Shown here: positions 15,281-32,271 of the stretch, one piece after another
Layout: every line of letters begins with the position of its first letter
How positions within the stretch are numbered: the stretch's first letter is position 1
Source: Pseudoxanthobacter soli DSM 19599
Lineage (GTDB): Bacteria; Pseudomonadota; Alphaproteobacteria; Rhizobiales; Segnochrobactraceae
Assembly (NCBI GenBank): GCA_945898215.1
Contig: CAMDHY010000031.1
Location: forward strand, 1 to 39,265
Length of the DNA: 39,265 nt
Direction: 5' to 3'
Notes under the pieces: model-generated
What the model was told of the DNA's origin: nothing
The model's database searches: none
Seen by the model: only the letters and a program-made list of their open reading frames with translations
Translations under genes and position numbers: made by a program

Positions 15281-16336
15281 TCAGGCGATGCCGAGCATGC
15301 GCTTGTTGGCGGCCTCGTCGGTGCCGGCACCGGCGAAGTCGTCGAAGGCCTTCTCGGTGACGCGGATGATGTGGCTGTCGATGAACAGCGCGCCCTCGCG
15401 CGCCCCGTCCTCCGGGTGCTTCAGGCAGCACTCCCACTCGAGCACCGCCCAGCCGTCGAAGCCGTACTTCGTCAGCTTCGAGAAGATGCCGCCGAAATCG
15501 ACCTGGCCGTCGCCGAGCGAGCGGAAGCGGCCGGCGCGGTCGGCCCACGAGGCGAAGCCCGAATAGACGCCCTGGCGGCCGGTCGGGTTCAGTTCCGCGT
15601 CCTTGACGTGGAACATCTTGATGCGCTCGTGATAGATGTCGATGTAGGCGAGATAGTCGAGCGCCTGCAGCACGAAGTGCGACGGATCGTAGAGAATGTT
15701 GCAGCGCGGGTGGTTGTTGACGCGCTCCAGGAACATTTCGAACGTCGTGCCGTCGAACAGGTCCTCGCCGGGGTGGATTTCGTAGCAGACATCGACGCCA
15801 GCGGCGTCGAAGGCGTTGAGGATCGGCGTCCAGCGGCGGGCGAGCTCGTCGAAGGCGGTCTCGACGAGGCCGGCCGGGCGCTGCGGCCAGGGATAGACGA
15901 ACGGCCAGGCGAGCGCCCCGGAAAAGGTCGCGTGCGCCGTCAGCCCGAGGTTCTGCGAGGCCTTGGCGGCGTGCATCAGCTGCTCGACCGCCCACGCCTG
16001 GCGCGCCTTCGGATTGCCGCGCACTTCCGGTGCCGCGAAGCCGTCGAAGGCCTCGTCATAGGCGGGGTGGACGGCGACGAGCTGGCCCTGCAGGTGGGTG
16101 GAGAGCTCGGTGATGACGATGTCGTGCTCGGCGGCGATGCCCTTCACCTCGTCGCAGTAGGTCTTCGATTCGGCCGCCTTCTTCAGATCGAACAGCCGCG
16201 CGTCCCAGGTCGGGATCTGGATGCCCTCGTAGCCGAGCTCGGCCGCCCATTCGGCGATGGAACCGAGCGAGTTGAACGGTGGCGCATCGCCCGCGAACTG
16301 CGCGAGGAAGATCGCCGGCCCTTTGATCGTCTTCAT
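15281..16336 (-). CDS. TIM-barrel sugar isomerase/epimerase
   Basis: A 351-residue member of the xylose-isomerase-like TIM-barrel (AP endonuclease 2) superfamily. The start at 16336 (MKTIKGPAIFLAQFAGD) has a GGGAGGA-type ribosome site; the longer frame to 16432 is low-complexity. The putative metal site is visible as E186 in VCYEIHPGED, D217 in LYDPSHF, H243 in KMFHVKD and the Glu of AVLEWECCLKHP. At about 350 residues it is longer than the common 260-290-residue sugar phosphate isomerases and resembles the forms that pair with Gfo/Idh dehydrogenases. It may isomerise, epimerise or cleave the keto-sugar made by the neighbouring dehydrogenase; this is inferred from context. Confidence 0.88.
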   Translation of the reverse strand: MKTIKGPAIFLAQFAGDAPPFNSLGSIAEWAAELGYEGIQIPTWDARLFDLKKAAESKTYCDEVKGIAAEHDIVITELSTHLQGQLVAVHPAYDEAFDGFAAPEVRGNPKARQAWAVEQLMHAAKASQNLGLTAHATFSGALAWPFVYPWPQRPAGLVETAFDELARRWTPILNAFDAAGVDVCYEIHPGEDLFDGTTFEMFLERVNNHPRCNILYDPSHFVLQALDYLAYIDIYHERIKMFHVKDAELNPTGRQGVYSGFASWADRAGRFRSLGDGQVDFGGIFSKLTKYGFDGWAVLEWECCLKHPEDGAREGALFIDSHIIRVTEKAFDDFAGAGTDEAANKRMLGIA

Positions 16337-16434
16337 GCGTGTCCTCCCGGGACGTTGTTGGTGGTGAGGGTGGATGACGTTGTTGCCGTTGGTGTGAAGG
16401 TGGTGGCATTCGAGCGGTGCGGAGACCGCCACGC

Positions 16435-16574
16435 GTCCCTCCTCTGCCAGGGGGAGGGACAGCCGGCGAAGCCGGCAGGGTGGGGCCCGTCAATCCGAAC
16501 TCTGCAATCGGATTGGCGGGCCCCCACCTGCCGCGCCTGCGGCGCGGCTGTCCTCCCCCTGGCAGGGGGAGGAC
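16435..16574. repeat. 140-bp palindromic interspersed element, copy B
   Basis: A full-length second copy of the element at 11251-11390, in the opposite orientation: its left arm (with GCCGGC-GAA-GCCGGC) corresponds to the right arm of copy A, and its right arm (with GCCGCGCC/GGCGCGGC) to the left arm. The ends are GTCCCTCC... and ...GGAGGAC. The central 25 bases differ more between copies than the arms do. It occupies the 265-base gap between xylA and the TIM-barrel gene and is otherwise non-coding. Confidence 0.85.
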
Positions 16575-16601
16575 AAGACCGCGCCCGCCGGACGCCTCCC
16601 C

Positions 16602-17927
16602 TCAGAGATACGAGTTCAGCAACCCCTCCAGATATTCCTGTCGGCCTGACTTCGGCTGCGGGTCGAGCCCGTCCTTGTGGACGCGCGCCGCGATGTCCTC
16701 GAGCGAGCGCTCGCCGGCGAGCATCGCCTTGGCCTCGGCGCTGTCCCAGCCGGCGTAGCGGTCGGCGACGTGGCCGCCGAGCTTGCCGTCCTCGATGATC
16801 TTCTCGGCCGCCAGCAGCGCCCGGGCGCAGGCGTCGATCGAGCCGACGTGGGCGTGGATGAGGTCATCCGGATCGATCGATTGGCGGCGGATCTTGGCGT
16901 CGAAGTTGAGCCCGCCGGTGGTGAAGCCGCCGGCCTTCAGGATCTCGACGCACATCATCGTCAGTTCGGTCACGTCCATGGCGAACTGGTCGGTGTCCCA
17001 GCCGAGCAGGTCGTCGCCACGGTTGATGTCGATCGAGCCGAAGATGCCGAGCGCCGAGGCCATGGCGATCTCGTGCTCGAAGGAATGGCCGGCGAGGATC
17101 GCGTGATTCTGCTCGATGTTGACCTTGACCTGCTTGTCGAGGCCGGCGCGGCAGAGCAGACCGTACACCGTGCCGACGTCGAAGTCGTACTGGTGCTTGG
17201 TCGGCTCCTTCGGCTTCGGCTCGATCAGGATCGTGCCGGTGAAGCCGATCTTGTGCTTGTACTCGACGACGAGGTTGAGGAAGCGGCCGACCTGGTCGAG
17301 CTCGCGCTTCAGGTCGGTGTTGAGCAGTGTCTCGTAGCCCTCGCGGCCGCCCCATAGAACGTAGTTCTCGCCGCCGAGCTCCTTTGTCACGTCAATCGCC
17401 GTCTTCACCTGCGCGGCGGCGTAGGCGAACACGTCCGGGTCTGGATTGGAGCCGGCACCGGCCATGAAGCGGCGGTTGGAGAACAGGTTCGCCGTGCCCC
17501 ACAGGAGCTTCGGGCCGCCCGCCTCGATCCTGGCAGCGAGCAAGTCCGCGATGGTGCGGACGTTGCGGTCGGATTCGGCGAGGCTCGCGCCTTCCGGCGC
17601 GATGTCGCGGTCATGGAAGGTGAAGAACGGCACGCCCAACAGACGGAACAGCTCGAAGCCGGCGTCGACCTTCTGGCGCGCTCCCTGCATCGGGTCGCCG
17701 TGGAACCACGGCCGCAGAAAGGTGTCGCCCCCGAACGGGTCGGTGCCGGGCCAGCAGAAGGAGTGCCACCAGCAGACGGCGAAGCGCAGCTGATCCTCCA
17801 TGCGCTTGCCGAGCACGATGCGGTCGGGATCGTACCAGCGGTAGCCGAGGCCGCTGCCAGGCTTGCCGGCGGGGCGGACGGGGTCGGCGAGCGTGAAGAA
17901 GCCGCCGGGGGTGCCGAGCGTCGTCAT
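16602..17927 (-). CDS. xylA: Xylose isomerase
   Basis: Interconverts D-xylose and D-xylulose (and D-glucose/D-fructose). The 441 residues match class II enzymes of Proteobacteria. Catalytic and metal residues are present: H105 and D108 in [13 protein letters not shown], the [15 protein letters not shown] block with metal-binding Glu and His, and [19 protein letters not shown] with the metal aspartates. The C-terminus [13 protein letters not shown] is typical. No xylulokinase gene (xylB) is in the window, which is unusual for a dedicated xylose locus. The enzyme may therefore serve a broader aldose-ketose step in the cluster, or xylB may lie elsewhere. It lies 134 bases after lacI. Confidence 0.97.
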   Translation of the reverse strand: MTTLGTPGGFFTLADPVRPAGKPGSGLGYRWYDPDRIVLGKRMEDQLRFAVCWWHSFCWPGTDPFGGDTFLRPWFHGDPMQGARQKVDAGFELFRLLGVPFFTFHDRDIAPEGASLAESDRNVRTIADLLAARIEAGGPKLLWGTANLFSNRRFMAGAGSNPDPDVFAYAAAQVKTAIDVTKELGGENYVLWGGREGYETLLNTDLKRELDQVGRFLNLVVEYKHKIGFTGTILIEPKPKEPTKHQYDFDVGTVYGLLCRAGLDKQVKVNIEQNHAILAGHSFEHEIAMASALGIFGSIDINRGDDLLGWDTDQFAMDVTELTMMCVEILKAGGFTTGGLNFDAKIRRQSIDPDDLIHAHVGSIDACARALLAAEKIIEDGKLGGHVADRYAGWDSAEAKAMLAGERSLEDIAARVHKDGLDPQPKSGRQEYLEGLLNSYL

Positions 17928-18061
17928 CGAATGGAGGCCTTTCGACGGTAAGAGAAAGAAAGCCGGCGCAGACGGGGCAGTCCGCTGGCGGCCGCTGAGG
18001 GGCGTACCTCAGAGGCGGCCGGCAGGCAAATCGATAGAGCGGACGGTCGCACGGACGGGCC

Positions 18062-19090
18062 TCAGGGGACGTTGTCGCGGATGAAGATATCGATGCGAAT
18101 CCGCTCCTGCGACGTCACGATCGGCGTGCCGTCGGCGTGTGCGGTGAGCACGCGGATGGCGCTGCGCACCTCGTGGCCGGGGTCCTGGTTGATGATCGCG
18201 TCGACGGTGCCGCGGACAAGGCCGCGGCGGGTGAACTGGGTGAGCTCGTGCGCCACGTAGACGACGTCGCGGCCGCGGCCGGCGGCCTCCAGCGCCGCGA
18301 TGACGCCGCGGTTGCCGGCGCCGGCGTTGTAGATGCCGACGAGGTCGGTCGTCTCCTCGAGGAGTTGCGCGGCTACCTCCTCGTTGCGCAGATAGTCGTC
18401 GCGGCCCTCGCGCACCGGCAGCACCTGCAGGTGGGCGAACTCGCGGTGCATCACCTGCTCGAAGCCGTATTGTCGCTCGGCGTGGTCGCGCAGGAACAGC
18501 GAGCCGGCGATCAGCCCGACCTTGCCGCGGCGAGTGCCGACGAATCGGCCGAGCAGCGTCGCAGCCGTGCGCCCGGCGGCGGAATTGTCGATACCGACGT
18601 GGTGGATGCGCCGCGCGTTCGGCACGTCGGAGACGAGCGTCACGACGGGCACGCCGGCGTCGGAAAGCGCGTTCATCGCCTCGCGCACCATCGGGTGGTC
18701 GAGGGCCACCACGCCGACGCCGTCGGGCCGCGTCGTGCCGACCTGCTCGAGCGCCTCGGAGAGCTTCTCCGCGTCGAAGACGTCGACGGAGACGAGCTCG
18801 ACGATCACCCGCTCCGGCACCATGCGGCCGGTGGCGTCCTCCACCTCGGCGGCGAGGTTCTGCATGAAGGTGTTGGTGCCGGACGGCAGCACGAAGACGA
18901 AGCGGTAGTCGCGCGAACGCGCCAGTCTGGCGGCGAGCCGGTCCGGCTGGTAGTTGAGCCGGCGGATGGCGTTCTCGACACGGGCGACGGTGGACGGGCG
19001 CACGCCCTCGCGACGGTTCAGTACGCGGTCGACGGTGGCGGCGCTCACCGCCGCTTCGCGCGCCACGTCCTGGATCGTCACCCGTGCCAA
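18062..19090 (-). CDS. LacI-family transcriptional regulator
   Basis: 342 residues if translation begins at the TTG at 19090 (reads MARVTIQDVAREA, the usual LacI N-terminus), with AGGGG 8 bases upstream; a GTG at 19081 is the alternative. Longer starts at 19156 or 19438 add non-conserved sequence. The DNA-binding headpiece is VTIQDVAREAAVSAATVDRVLNRREGVRPSTVARVENAIRRLNYQPD, followed by a periplasmic-binding-protein-like sensor domain (YRFVFVLPSGTNTFMQ..., VGIYNAGAGNRGVIAALEAAG, DAIINQDPGHEVRSAIRVL). It is the first gene of the minus-strand catabolic cluster and is divergent from the glycogen operon. It probably senses the imported sugar or a catabolite and represses xylA and the ABC genes. 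Confidence 0.92.
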   Translation of the reverse strand: MARVTIQDVAREAAVSAATVDRVLNRREGVRPSTVARVENAIRRLNYQPDRLAARLARSRDYRFVFVLPSGTNTFMQNLAAEVEDATGRMVPERVIVELVSVDVFDAEKLSEALEQVGTTRPDGVGVVALDHPMVREAMNALSDAGVPVVTLVSDVPNARRIHHVGIDNSAAGRTAATLLGRFVGTRRGKVGLIAGSLFLRDHAERQYGFEQVMHREFAHLQVLPVREGRDDYLRNEEVAAQLLEETTDLVGIYNAGAGNRGVIAALEAAGRGRDVVYVAHELTQFTRRGLVRGTVDAIINQDPGHEVRSAIRVLTAHADGTPIVTSQERIRIDIFIRDNVP

Positions 19091-19319
19091 GCCGGATTCC
19101 CCTGTCCCAAGCCGCGCCCGGAGCGGGGCTGCGGGCGGCGGATGAGGAGCGAACATCAAATTTTGACGTTGGCCAATCACCAATCGACGATGCGGCGCAG
19201 CAATTGTGTGGTGCGGTTGCTCAGGGGGGTGCGGGCTGCGGCGCAGCCGGCCCTTGCGGCCACCGCGGAAGCACGAAATGCTGTTGTGCGTCTTCGTTGA
19301 AAGCCTGGAGGGTATCGGG
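19091..19319. promoter_or_regulatory. Divergent promoter region between lacI and glgP
   Basis: This is the only spacer between the catabolic cluster and the glycogen operon, so both promoters should lie here. A relatively AT-rich stretch is at 19150-19190. It contains TTGACG (19163-19168), which could be a -35 element for glgP, but the -10 at the right distance is weak. TTGG/CCAA inverted arms occur at about 19169-19183. No operator can be fixed with confidence. Confidence 0.4.
19307..19312 (+). promoter_or_regulatory. glgP: Ribosome binding site deciding the glgP start
   Basis: GGAGGG, 7 bases before the GTG at 19320. The upstream ATG at 19278 and GTG at 19206 lack such a site. Confidence 0.65.
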
Positions 19320-21824
<2,505 letters not shown>

Positions 21825-21879
21825 CGCGCACCTCGAACAGGATGCCGTCGCGGGCCGCGACGGCGAGGAAGGGAGTTCC

Positions 21880-24069
21880 ATGCACCTGCCCGACGACGAG
21901 ATCGCCGCCATCGCATCGGGCGAACACGGCGATCCCTTCGCGGTGCTGGGACGTCAGGGGCTCGAGGGCGGCCGCACCCTGCTGCGCGCCTTCGTGCCGG
22001 GCGCCGAGCGTCTCGAGGTGCTGACGCCGGACGGCGAGAGCCTCGGCACCCTCTCGCTGCGCCACCCCGCCGGCGTCTTCGAGGGCGTGCTGACCCGCCA
22101 GTACGATCTCGGCCGCTACGTGCTGTCCGCCGGCAATGCCGGCGGCGACTGGATGGTCGAGGACCCCTACGGCTTCGCCCCCGTGCTCGGCGCGATGGAC
22201 GACTGGCTGATCGTCGAGGGCACCCACGAGCGCCTCTACGACAAGCTCGGCGCCCATACGATCGAGCACGAGGGTGTCTCCGGCGTCCACTTCGCCGTCT
22301 GGGCGCCGAACGCCCGCCGGGTCTCGGTGGTCGGCGACTTCAACGAATGGGACGGCCGCCGCCACGTCATGCGCCGGCGCGTCGATACCGGCGTCTGGGA
22401 GATCTTCGTACCCGGCCTCGGCGAGGGCACCGTCTACAAGTACGAGATCGTCGGCGACAACGGCGCGCTCCTGCCGCTGAAGGCCGATCCCGTCGGCTTC
22501 GGCGCCGAGTTCCGTCCCGGCACCGCCTCCGTCGTCCGCCGCACCGACGACTTCGTCTGGACGGACGACGCCTGGATGGAGAGCCGCGCCGCCCGGGAGC
22601 CGCGCAAGGCGCCGATGTCGATCTACGAAGTCCACCTCGGCTCGTGGCGGCGCGCCGACGGCTGGCGCTTCCAGACCTACGACGAGATCGCCGACAGCCT
22701 CGTCCCCTATGTCGCCGACATGGGCTTCACCCACGTCGAGTTCCTGCCTGTCAACGAGCACCCCCTCGACGACTCGTGGGGTTACCAGCCGATCGGCCTG
22801 TTCGCCCCGACGAGCCGCTTCGGCGAGCCGGCAGGCTTCGCGCGCCTGGTCGACCGGCTGCACAACGCCGGCATCGGCGTCATCCTCGACTGGGTGCCGG
22901 CGCATTTCCCGACCGACGTGCACGGGCTGTCGCACTTCGACGGCACGGCGCTCTACGAGCACGCCGACCCGCGCCTCGGCTTCCATCCCGACTGGAACAC
23001 GGCGATCTACAATTTCGGCCGCGTCGAGGTGGCGAACACGCTCTACGCCAACGCGCTGTTCTGGCTCGACCGCTATCACGTCGACGCGCTGCGCGTGGAT
23101 GCCGTCGCCTCGATGCTCTACCTCGACTACTCGCGGCCGCAGGGGCAGTGGCTGCCGAACAAGTTCGGCGGCCGCGAGAATCTCGAGGCGATCGAGTTCC
23201 TGCGCCGCCTCAACGAGGTCGTCTACGGCCGTTTTCCCGGCGCCTTCACCATCGCCGAGGAATCGACCTCGTGGCCGGGCGTCTCGCGGCCGGTCTATCT
23301 CGGCGGCCTCGGCTTCGGCTTCAAGTGGAACATGGGGTGGATGCACGACACCCTCGACTACATGAAGCACGAGGCGATCCACCGCCGCTGGCACCACAGC
23401 GAGATGACCTTCGCGCTCGTCTACGCGTTTGCCGAGAACTTCGTGCTGCCGCTCTCCCACGACGAGGTCGTGCACGGCAAGGGGTCGCTCTACGGCAAGA
23501 TGTCGGGCGACGACTGGCAGAAGCGGGCGACGCTGCGTGCCTACTACGGCGCGATGTGGGGCTTTCCGGGCAAGAAGCTCCTGTTCATGGGCCAGGAGTT
23601 CGCGCAGGTGCGCGAGTGGAACTTCTCCGCCGAGCTCGACTGGTGGCTCCTCCACGACGAGCGCCACCGCGGCGTCCAGACCCTCGTGCGCGACCTCAAC
23701 ACCCGCCTCGCCGCCGAGCCGGCGCTCTACCGCCTCGATTCCGAACCGGAGGGCTTCCGCTGGGTGGTGGTGGGCGACAACGAGCAGTCGGTGTTCGCCT
23801 GGCTGCGCTTCGGCGGCGGCGATGCTCGCCCGGTCCTCGTCGTCTGCAACTTCACACCGGTGCCCCGAAGCGGCTACCGTGTCGGATTGCCGTGGGCCGG
23901 GCGCTGGACGGAAATCCTCAACACGGATGCAACCCACTACGGTGGCGGGGGTTTGGGAAATCTCGGTGTGATCGAGGCGCGGCAGGAAGCCGCCCACGGT
24001 TGGCCGGCGAGCGCCGATCTGACGCTGCCGCCGCTGTCGGCCGTGTGGCTCGCGCCGGAAGCGACGTGA
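21880..24069 (+). CDS. glgB: 1,4-alpha-glucan branching enzyme
   Basis: Makes the alpha-1,6 branches of glycogen; GH13 subfamily 9. The ATG at 21880 ([24 protein letters not shown]) with a GAGGAAGGGA ribosome site gives 729 residues, the E. coli length. Domains: N1 module (1-110), CBM48 (about 120-210, [27 protein letters not shown]), catalytic barrel (about 240-600) and C-terminal beta domain. The nucleophile is D407 in [16 protein letters not shown] and the acid/base is E460 in [10 protein letters not shown], with the same 53-residue spacing as E. coli D405/E458. The third catalytic Asp is in [13 protein letters not shown]. All residues are intact. Confidence 0.97.
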   Translation: MHLPDDEIAAIASGEHGDPFAVLGRQGLEGGRTLLRAFVPGAERLEVLTPDGESLGTLSLRHPAGVFEGVLTRQYDLGRYVLSAGNAGGDWMVEDPYGFAPVLGAMDDWLIVEGTHERLYDKLGAHTIEHEGVSGVHFAVWAPNARRVSVVGDFNEWDGRRHVMRRRVDTGVWEIFVPGLGEGTVYKYEIVGDNGALLPLKADPVGFGAEFRPGTASVVRRTDDFVWTDDAWMESRAAREPRKAPMSIYEVHLGSWRRADGWRFQTYDEIADSLVPYVADMGFTHVEFLPVNEHPLDDSWGYQPIGLFAPTSRFGEPAGFARLVDRLHNAGIGVILDWVPAHFPTDVHGLSHFDGTALYEHADPRLGFHPDWNTAIYNFGRVEVANTLYANALFWLDRYHVDALRVDAVASMLYLDYSRPQGQWLPNKFGGRENLEAIEFLRRLNEVVYGRFPGAFTIAEESTSWPGVSRPVYLGGLGFGFKWNMGWMHDTLDYMKHEAIHRRWHHSEMTFALVYAFAENFVLPLSHDEVVHGKGSLYGKMSGDDWQKRATLRAYYGAMWGFPGKKLLFMGQEFAQVREWNFSAELDWWLLHDERHRGVQTLVRDLNTRLAAEPALYRLDSEPEGFRWVVVGDNEQSVFAWLRFGGGDARPVLVVCNFTPVPRSGYRVGLPWAGRWTEILNTDATHYGGGGLGNLGVIEARQEAAHGWPASADLTLPPLSAVWLAPEAT

Positions 24070-24125
24070 GCGGGGGACGTGTAACGATACGGTGCCGGTA
24101 AGCGAACGGGCACCAGGGAGGATGG

Positions 24126-25391
24126 ATGACGGATAAGCGACAGCATGCGCCGCTCGCCCGTTCGGCGATGGCCTACGTTCTGGCGGGCGGTCGTGGCAGT
24201 CGCCTGCTCGAACTGACGGACAACCGCGCCAAGCCGGCGGTCTACTTCGGCGGCAAGACGCGCATCATCGACTTCGCGCTGTCGAACGCGCTGAATTCCG
24301 GCGTCCGGCGCATGGCTGTGGCGACGCAGTACAAGGCGCACAGCCTGATCCGCCATCTCAACCGCGGCTGGAACTTCCTGCGCCAGGAGCGCAACGAGGG
24401 CTTCGACATCCTGCCGGCGAGCCAGCGCGTCTCCGAGGACCGCTGGTATGCGGGCACGGCCGACGCGGTCTACCAGAACCTCGACATCATCGAGGGCTAC
24501 GAGCCGGACTACCTGATCATCCTCGCCGGCGACCACGTCTACAAGATGGACTACGAGAAGATGCTCGACCAGCACGTCGCCGAAGGCGCCGACGTGACGG
24601 TCGCCTGCGTCGAGGTCCCGCAGGCGGAGGCGACGGCGTTCGGCGTCATGCACGTCGACGAGAACGACCGCATCATCTCCTTCCTCGAAAAGCCCGCTGA
24701 TCCGCCCGAGATCCCCGGGCAGCCGGGCCTGTCTCTCGCCAGTATGGGTATCTACGTCTTCTCGCGGAAGCTGCTGTTCGACCAGCTGCGGCGCGACGCC
24801 GAGGACCCGAACTCGTCGCACGATTTCGGCAAGGACATCATTCCCTTCCTCGTCGAGAACGCCACCGCCATCGCCCACCGCTTCTCGAAGTCGTGCGTGC
24901 GCTCCCCCTCGGAGCCCGGCTCCTACTGGCGCGACGTCGGCACCATCGACGCCTACTACGACGCCAACCTCGACCTCACCGAGGTGGTGCCTTCGCTCGA
25001 CATCTACGACCGCGACTGGCCGATCTGGACCTATTCGGAGATCACCCCGCCGGCGAAGTTCGTCCATGACGAGGACGGGCGGCGCGGCATGGGCGTGTCG
25101 TCGCTGGTCGCCGGCGGCTGCATCATTTCGGGCGCTCGCATCCACCGGACGCTGCTGTCGACGGGGGTGCACCTGCACTCCTATGCCGACGTCGACTATT
25201 CCGTGATCCTGCCCAACGTCGATGTCGGGCGCGGCGCGCGCCTGCGCCGCTGCGTCGTCGACGCCAACGTCAAGATCCCGGACGGCCTTGTCGTCGGCGA
25301 GGACCCGGAGGAGGACGGCCGCCGCTTCCGTCGCACCGAACGTGGCGTCGTGCTGATCACCCAGCCGATGATCGATCGGCTCGGGCTCTGA
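24126..25391 (+). CDS. glgC: Glucose-1-phosphate adenylyltransferase (ADP-glucose pyrophosphorylase)
   Basis: Makes ADP-glucose, the donor for glycogen synthase, and is the regulated step of the pathway. 421 residues, with AGGGAGG just before the ATG. The nucleotidyltransferase N-terminus is [38 protein letters not shown]. The catalytic Asp region is [15 protein letters not shown], the glucose-1-phosphate lysine is in [14 protein letters not shown], and the C-terminal half is a left-handed beta-helix ([31 protein letters not shown]). Alphaproteobacterial enzymes of this type are usually activated by fructose-6-phosphate and pyruvate. 56 bases after glgB, 77 before glgA. Confidence 0.97.
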   Translation: MTDKRQHAPLARSAMAYVLAGGRGSRLLELTDNRAKPAVYFGGKTRIIDFALSNALNSGVRRMAVATQYKAHSLIRHLNRGWNFLRQERNEGFDILPASQRVSEDRWYAGTADAVYQNLDIIEGYEPDYLIILAGDHVYKMDYEKMLDQHVAEGADVTVACVEVPQAEATAFGVMHVDENDRIISFLEKPADPPEIPGQPGLSLASMGIYVFSRKLLFDQLRRDAEDPNSSHDFGKDIIPFLVENATAIAHRFSKSCVRSPSEPGSYWRDVGTIDAYYDANLDLTEVVPSLDIYDRDWPIWTYSEITPPAKFVHDEDGRRGMGVSSLVAGGCIISGARIHRTLLSTGVHLHSYADVDYSVILPNVDVGRGARLRRCVVDANVKIPDGLVVGEDPEEDGRRFRRTERGVVLITQPMIDRLGL

Positions 25392-25468
25392 TAGTCTCAT
25401 CTGCAGCGCCGCCCGAACCGACCGCCATCCGCCCCATCACCCCGAGCCCTCGCCGTGAGCCCCTCGCC

Positions 25469-26920
25469 ATGAGCCTGTCCGTCATCGCGGTGTCCTCGGA
25501 GATCTTCCCGCTGGTGAAGACCGGCGGGCTCGCCGACGTCGTCGGTGCCCTACCGGCGGCGCTCGCCGGGGAGGAGGTGTCGGTGCGCACCCTCGTGCCC
25601 GGCTATCCGGCCGTCATCGCCGCGCTGGAGCGCACCCGCAAGGTGGTGCCGCTCGAGGGCCTCGTCGGCGGACCGGCGCGGGTGCTCCTGGCACGCGCCG
25701 GCGACCTCGAGCTCGCCGTCCTCGACAACCCCGCCCTCTACGACCGTCCCGGCGGCCCCTATGCCGATCCGACCGGGGCGGACTGGCCGGACAACCCGAT
25801 CCGCTTCGCCGCCCTCGCCCATGCGGCCGTGCAGCTTGCCCACGGTGCCGGCGACGAGCCGCCGGACCTCTTCCACTGCCACGACTGGCAGGCGGGTCTC
25901 GTGCCGGCACTGTTCGCCTTCACCGGCGTGCGCATCCCGACCGTGATGACGGTGCACAACCTCGCCTTCCAGGGCCAGTATCCGGCCTACCTGCTGGGTG
26001 AGCTCGGTCTGCCGGCGAGCGCCTTCCACATCGGCGGCCTTGAGTACTACGGCGACATCGGCTTCCTGAAGGCCGGCCTCGCCTATGCCGACCACATCAC
26101 CACGGTCTCGCCTGGCTATGCGCTGGAGATCATGACGGGCGAGCACGGCATGGGCCTCGACGGCCTGCTGCGCGACCGCGCTTCGACCGTCACCGGCATT
26201 CTGAACGGCATCGACACCAAGGTGTGGGACCCGACATCCGACGATCACCTCGCCGCCGCCTACAGCCGCCGCCACCTCGGCAAGCGGGAGCGCAACCGGA
26301 CGGAACTGCAGGCGCGCTTCGGCCTCGATGAGCAGAAGGACGCGCCGGTGCTCGGCGTCGTCAGCCGCCTCACCTGGCAGAAGGGCATGGACATGCTCGC
26401 CGAGGCGCTGCCCTTCGTCCTCTCCCAGGGGATGCAGCTTGCCGTGCTCGGCTCCGGCGAGCCGGCGCTCGAGGCCGCCTTCGGCCATGCCGCCAGCCTC
26501 CACCCCGGCCGCGTCGGCTGCCGCCTCGGCTATGACGAATCCCTCGCCCACCTGATCCAGGGCGGCGCCGACGCCATCCTGGTGCCGTCGCGCTTCGAAC
26601 CGTGCGGGCTGACGCAGCTCTGTGCGCTGCGCTACGGCGCCGTGCCGCTCGCCGCCCGGGTCGGCGGCCTCGCCGACACCATCGTCGATGCGAACGAGAT
26701 GGCGCGCGCCGCCGGCGCCGGCACCGGCATCCTGTTCTCGCCCACGAGCCGCTCCGCTCTGGAGATGTCGCTGATCCGCCTTTCGGTGCTGTGGCGCGAT
26801 CGCGAAGCCTGGCGGGGCGTCCAGAGGGCGGCGATGGCGACGGAGGTCGGCTGGAACGGCCCGGCCAAACGCTACGCCGCGCTCTTCCACGACGTCATCG
26901 AGCGACGTTCCAGAGGCTGA
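25469..26920 (+). CDS. glgA: Glycogen synthase (ADP-glucose type)
   Basis: Extends alpha-1,4-glucan chains from ADP-glucose; GT5 family, 483 residues (E. coli 477). The ADP-glucose-binding motif KTGGLADVVGALPAAL begins at K17. The N-terminal domain has FHCHDWQAGLVPAL and PTVMTVHNLAFQGQYPA. The C-terminal GT-B domain has VLGVVSRLTWQKGMDML and the catalytic-loop motif PSRFEPCGLTQLCALRYGAVPLA. It starts 77 bases after glgC; the glgX-malQ fusion begins 14 bases after its stop, so translation of the two is probably linked. Confidence 0.97.
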   Translation: MSLSVIAVSSEIFPLVKTGGLADVVGALPAALAGEEVSVRTLVPGYPAVIAALERTRKVVPLEGLVGGPARVLLARAGDLELAVLDNPALYDRPGGPYADPTGADWPDNPIRFAALAHAAVQLAHGAGDEPPDLFHCHDWQAGLVPALFAFTGVRIPTVMTVHNLAFQGQYPAYLLGELGLPASAFHIGGLEYYGDIGFLKAGLAYADHITTVSPGYALEIMTGEHGMGLDGLLRDRASTVTGILNGIDTKVWDPTSDDHLAAAYSRRHLGKRERNRTELQARFGLDEQKDAPVLGVVSRLTWQKGMDMLAEALPFVLSQGMQLAVLGSGEPALEAAFGHAASLHPGRVGCRLGYDESLAHLIQGGADAILVPSRFEPCGLTQLCALRYGAVPLAARVGGLADTIVDANEMARAAGAGTGILFSPTSRSALEMSLIRLSVLWRDREAWRGVQRAAMATEVGWNGPAKRYAALFHDVIERRSRG

Positions 26921-26934
26921 GGCTGGCAATCCCG

Positions 26935-31418
<4,484 letters not shown>

Positions 31419-31422
<4 letters not shown>

Positions 31423-32144
31423 CGACGCCGCCGCGGCGGGCGCCGGCGACGGCCGATGCCTCGCCGGTGGATGCTTCTGCCACCGCGGCGTCCGGGGCCG
31501 GCACGCCATCCGCCGCGCCGCGCGCCCGATTCACCCGCGAACTGCCGGAGGTGCGGCGCGCCGAGATGATGCGCGCCGCCGCCGCCTGCCTCGCCGAGGA
31601 CGGCGTCGGCGCCGCCACCGTGCGCGCTGTCGCGGCACGGGCCGGCGTCACGCCCGGCCTGATCCGCCACCACTTCGGCGGCATCGACGGACTGATCGCG
31701 GCGACCTACCGCCATGTCGGCGAGACGGTGTCGGAGGCGATCGAGGCAGCCCTGGCGCAGGCGCCGGCCGACCCGCGGGAGCGGCTGTCGGCGTTCGTCA
31801 GGGCGAGCTTCGCGCCGCCATTGCTCGACGGCGACCTGCTCGCGACCTGGCTGGCGTTCTGGGGACGGGTGCGGCGCGACCCGGAGATCCGGGCCCTGCA
31901 CGGCGAGATCTATTCCGCCTACCGCGCCCGCCTGGCGGCCATGCTCGCCGCCGCGGCGGCATCGGAGGGCCGGGTTATGGAGGCCGATCGCGCGGCGCTG
32001 GCGCTGACCGCACTCCTCGATGGACTGTGGCTGGAGCTCTGCCTCGATCCGACGACGTTTTCGGCCGACGAGGCCGTCCGCATCGTCGAGGCCTTCATCG
32101 ATGCGCTGCTCGCCGGGGCGATGGTGCCGCGCCAGCGCGCCTGA
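31419..32144 (+). CDS. TetR-family regulator, BetI-like
   Basis: 241 residues if started at the GTG at 31419, which overlaps the glgX-malQ stop by 4 bases (GTGA). The first 35 residues are low-complexity (Ala/Pro/Ser), so a later start is possible. The helix-turn-helix is RAEMMRAAAACLAEDGVGAATVRAVAARAGVTPGLIRHHFGGIDGLIAATYRH. The sensor domain carries LLATWLAFWGRVRRDPEIRALHGEIYSAYRARL and LTALLDGLWLELCLD, which are signatures of the BetI (choline-responsive) branch. No bet genes are nearby. Its coupling to the glycogen operon suggests either local control or shared transcription only. Ligand unknown. Confidence 0.85.
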
Positions 32145-32212
32145 GGACGGCCACCGTCAAAAGCGGCGGCGGCGGCAAGGCGCCGACGGCGGGTGGGCCG
32201 GCGCCGACAACG

Positions 32213-32242
32213 AAAAAAGGCCACCGGATTGCTCCGGCGGCC
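32213..32242 (-). terminator. Intrinsic terminator of csbD
   Basis: On the minus strand, GGCCGCCGGA, loop GCAA, TCCGGTGGCC (10-bp stem with one G-T pair), immediately followed by TTTTTT. It begins 29 bases after the csbD stop codon. This is the clearest rho-independent terminator in the window. Confidence 0.92.
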
Positions 32243-32271
32243 CCTTCTGGGATCAGACGATCCGTGTTCGA

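Noticed and set aside
14279-16798. 839-codon open frame on the plus strand
   Set aside because: Antisense to the Gfo/Idh and TIM-barrel genes and the 3' end of xylA; no recognisable motifs.
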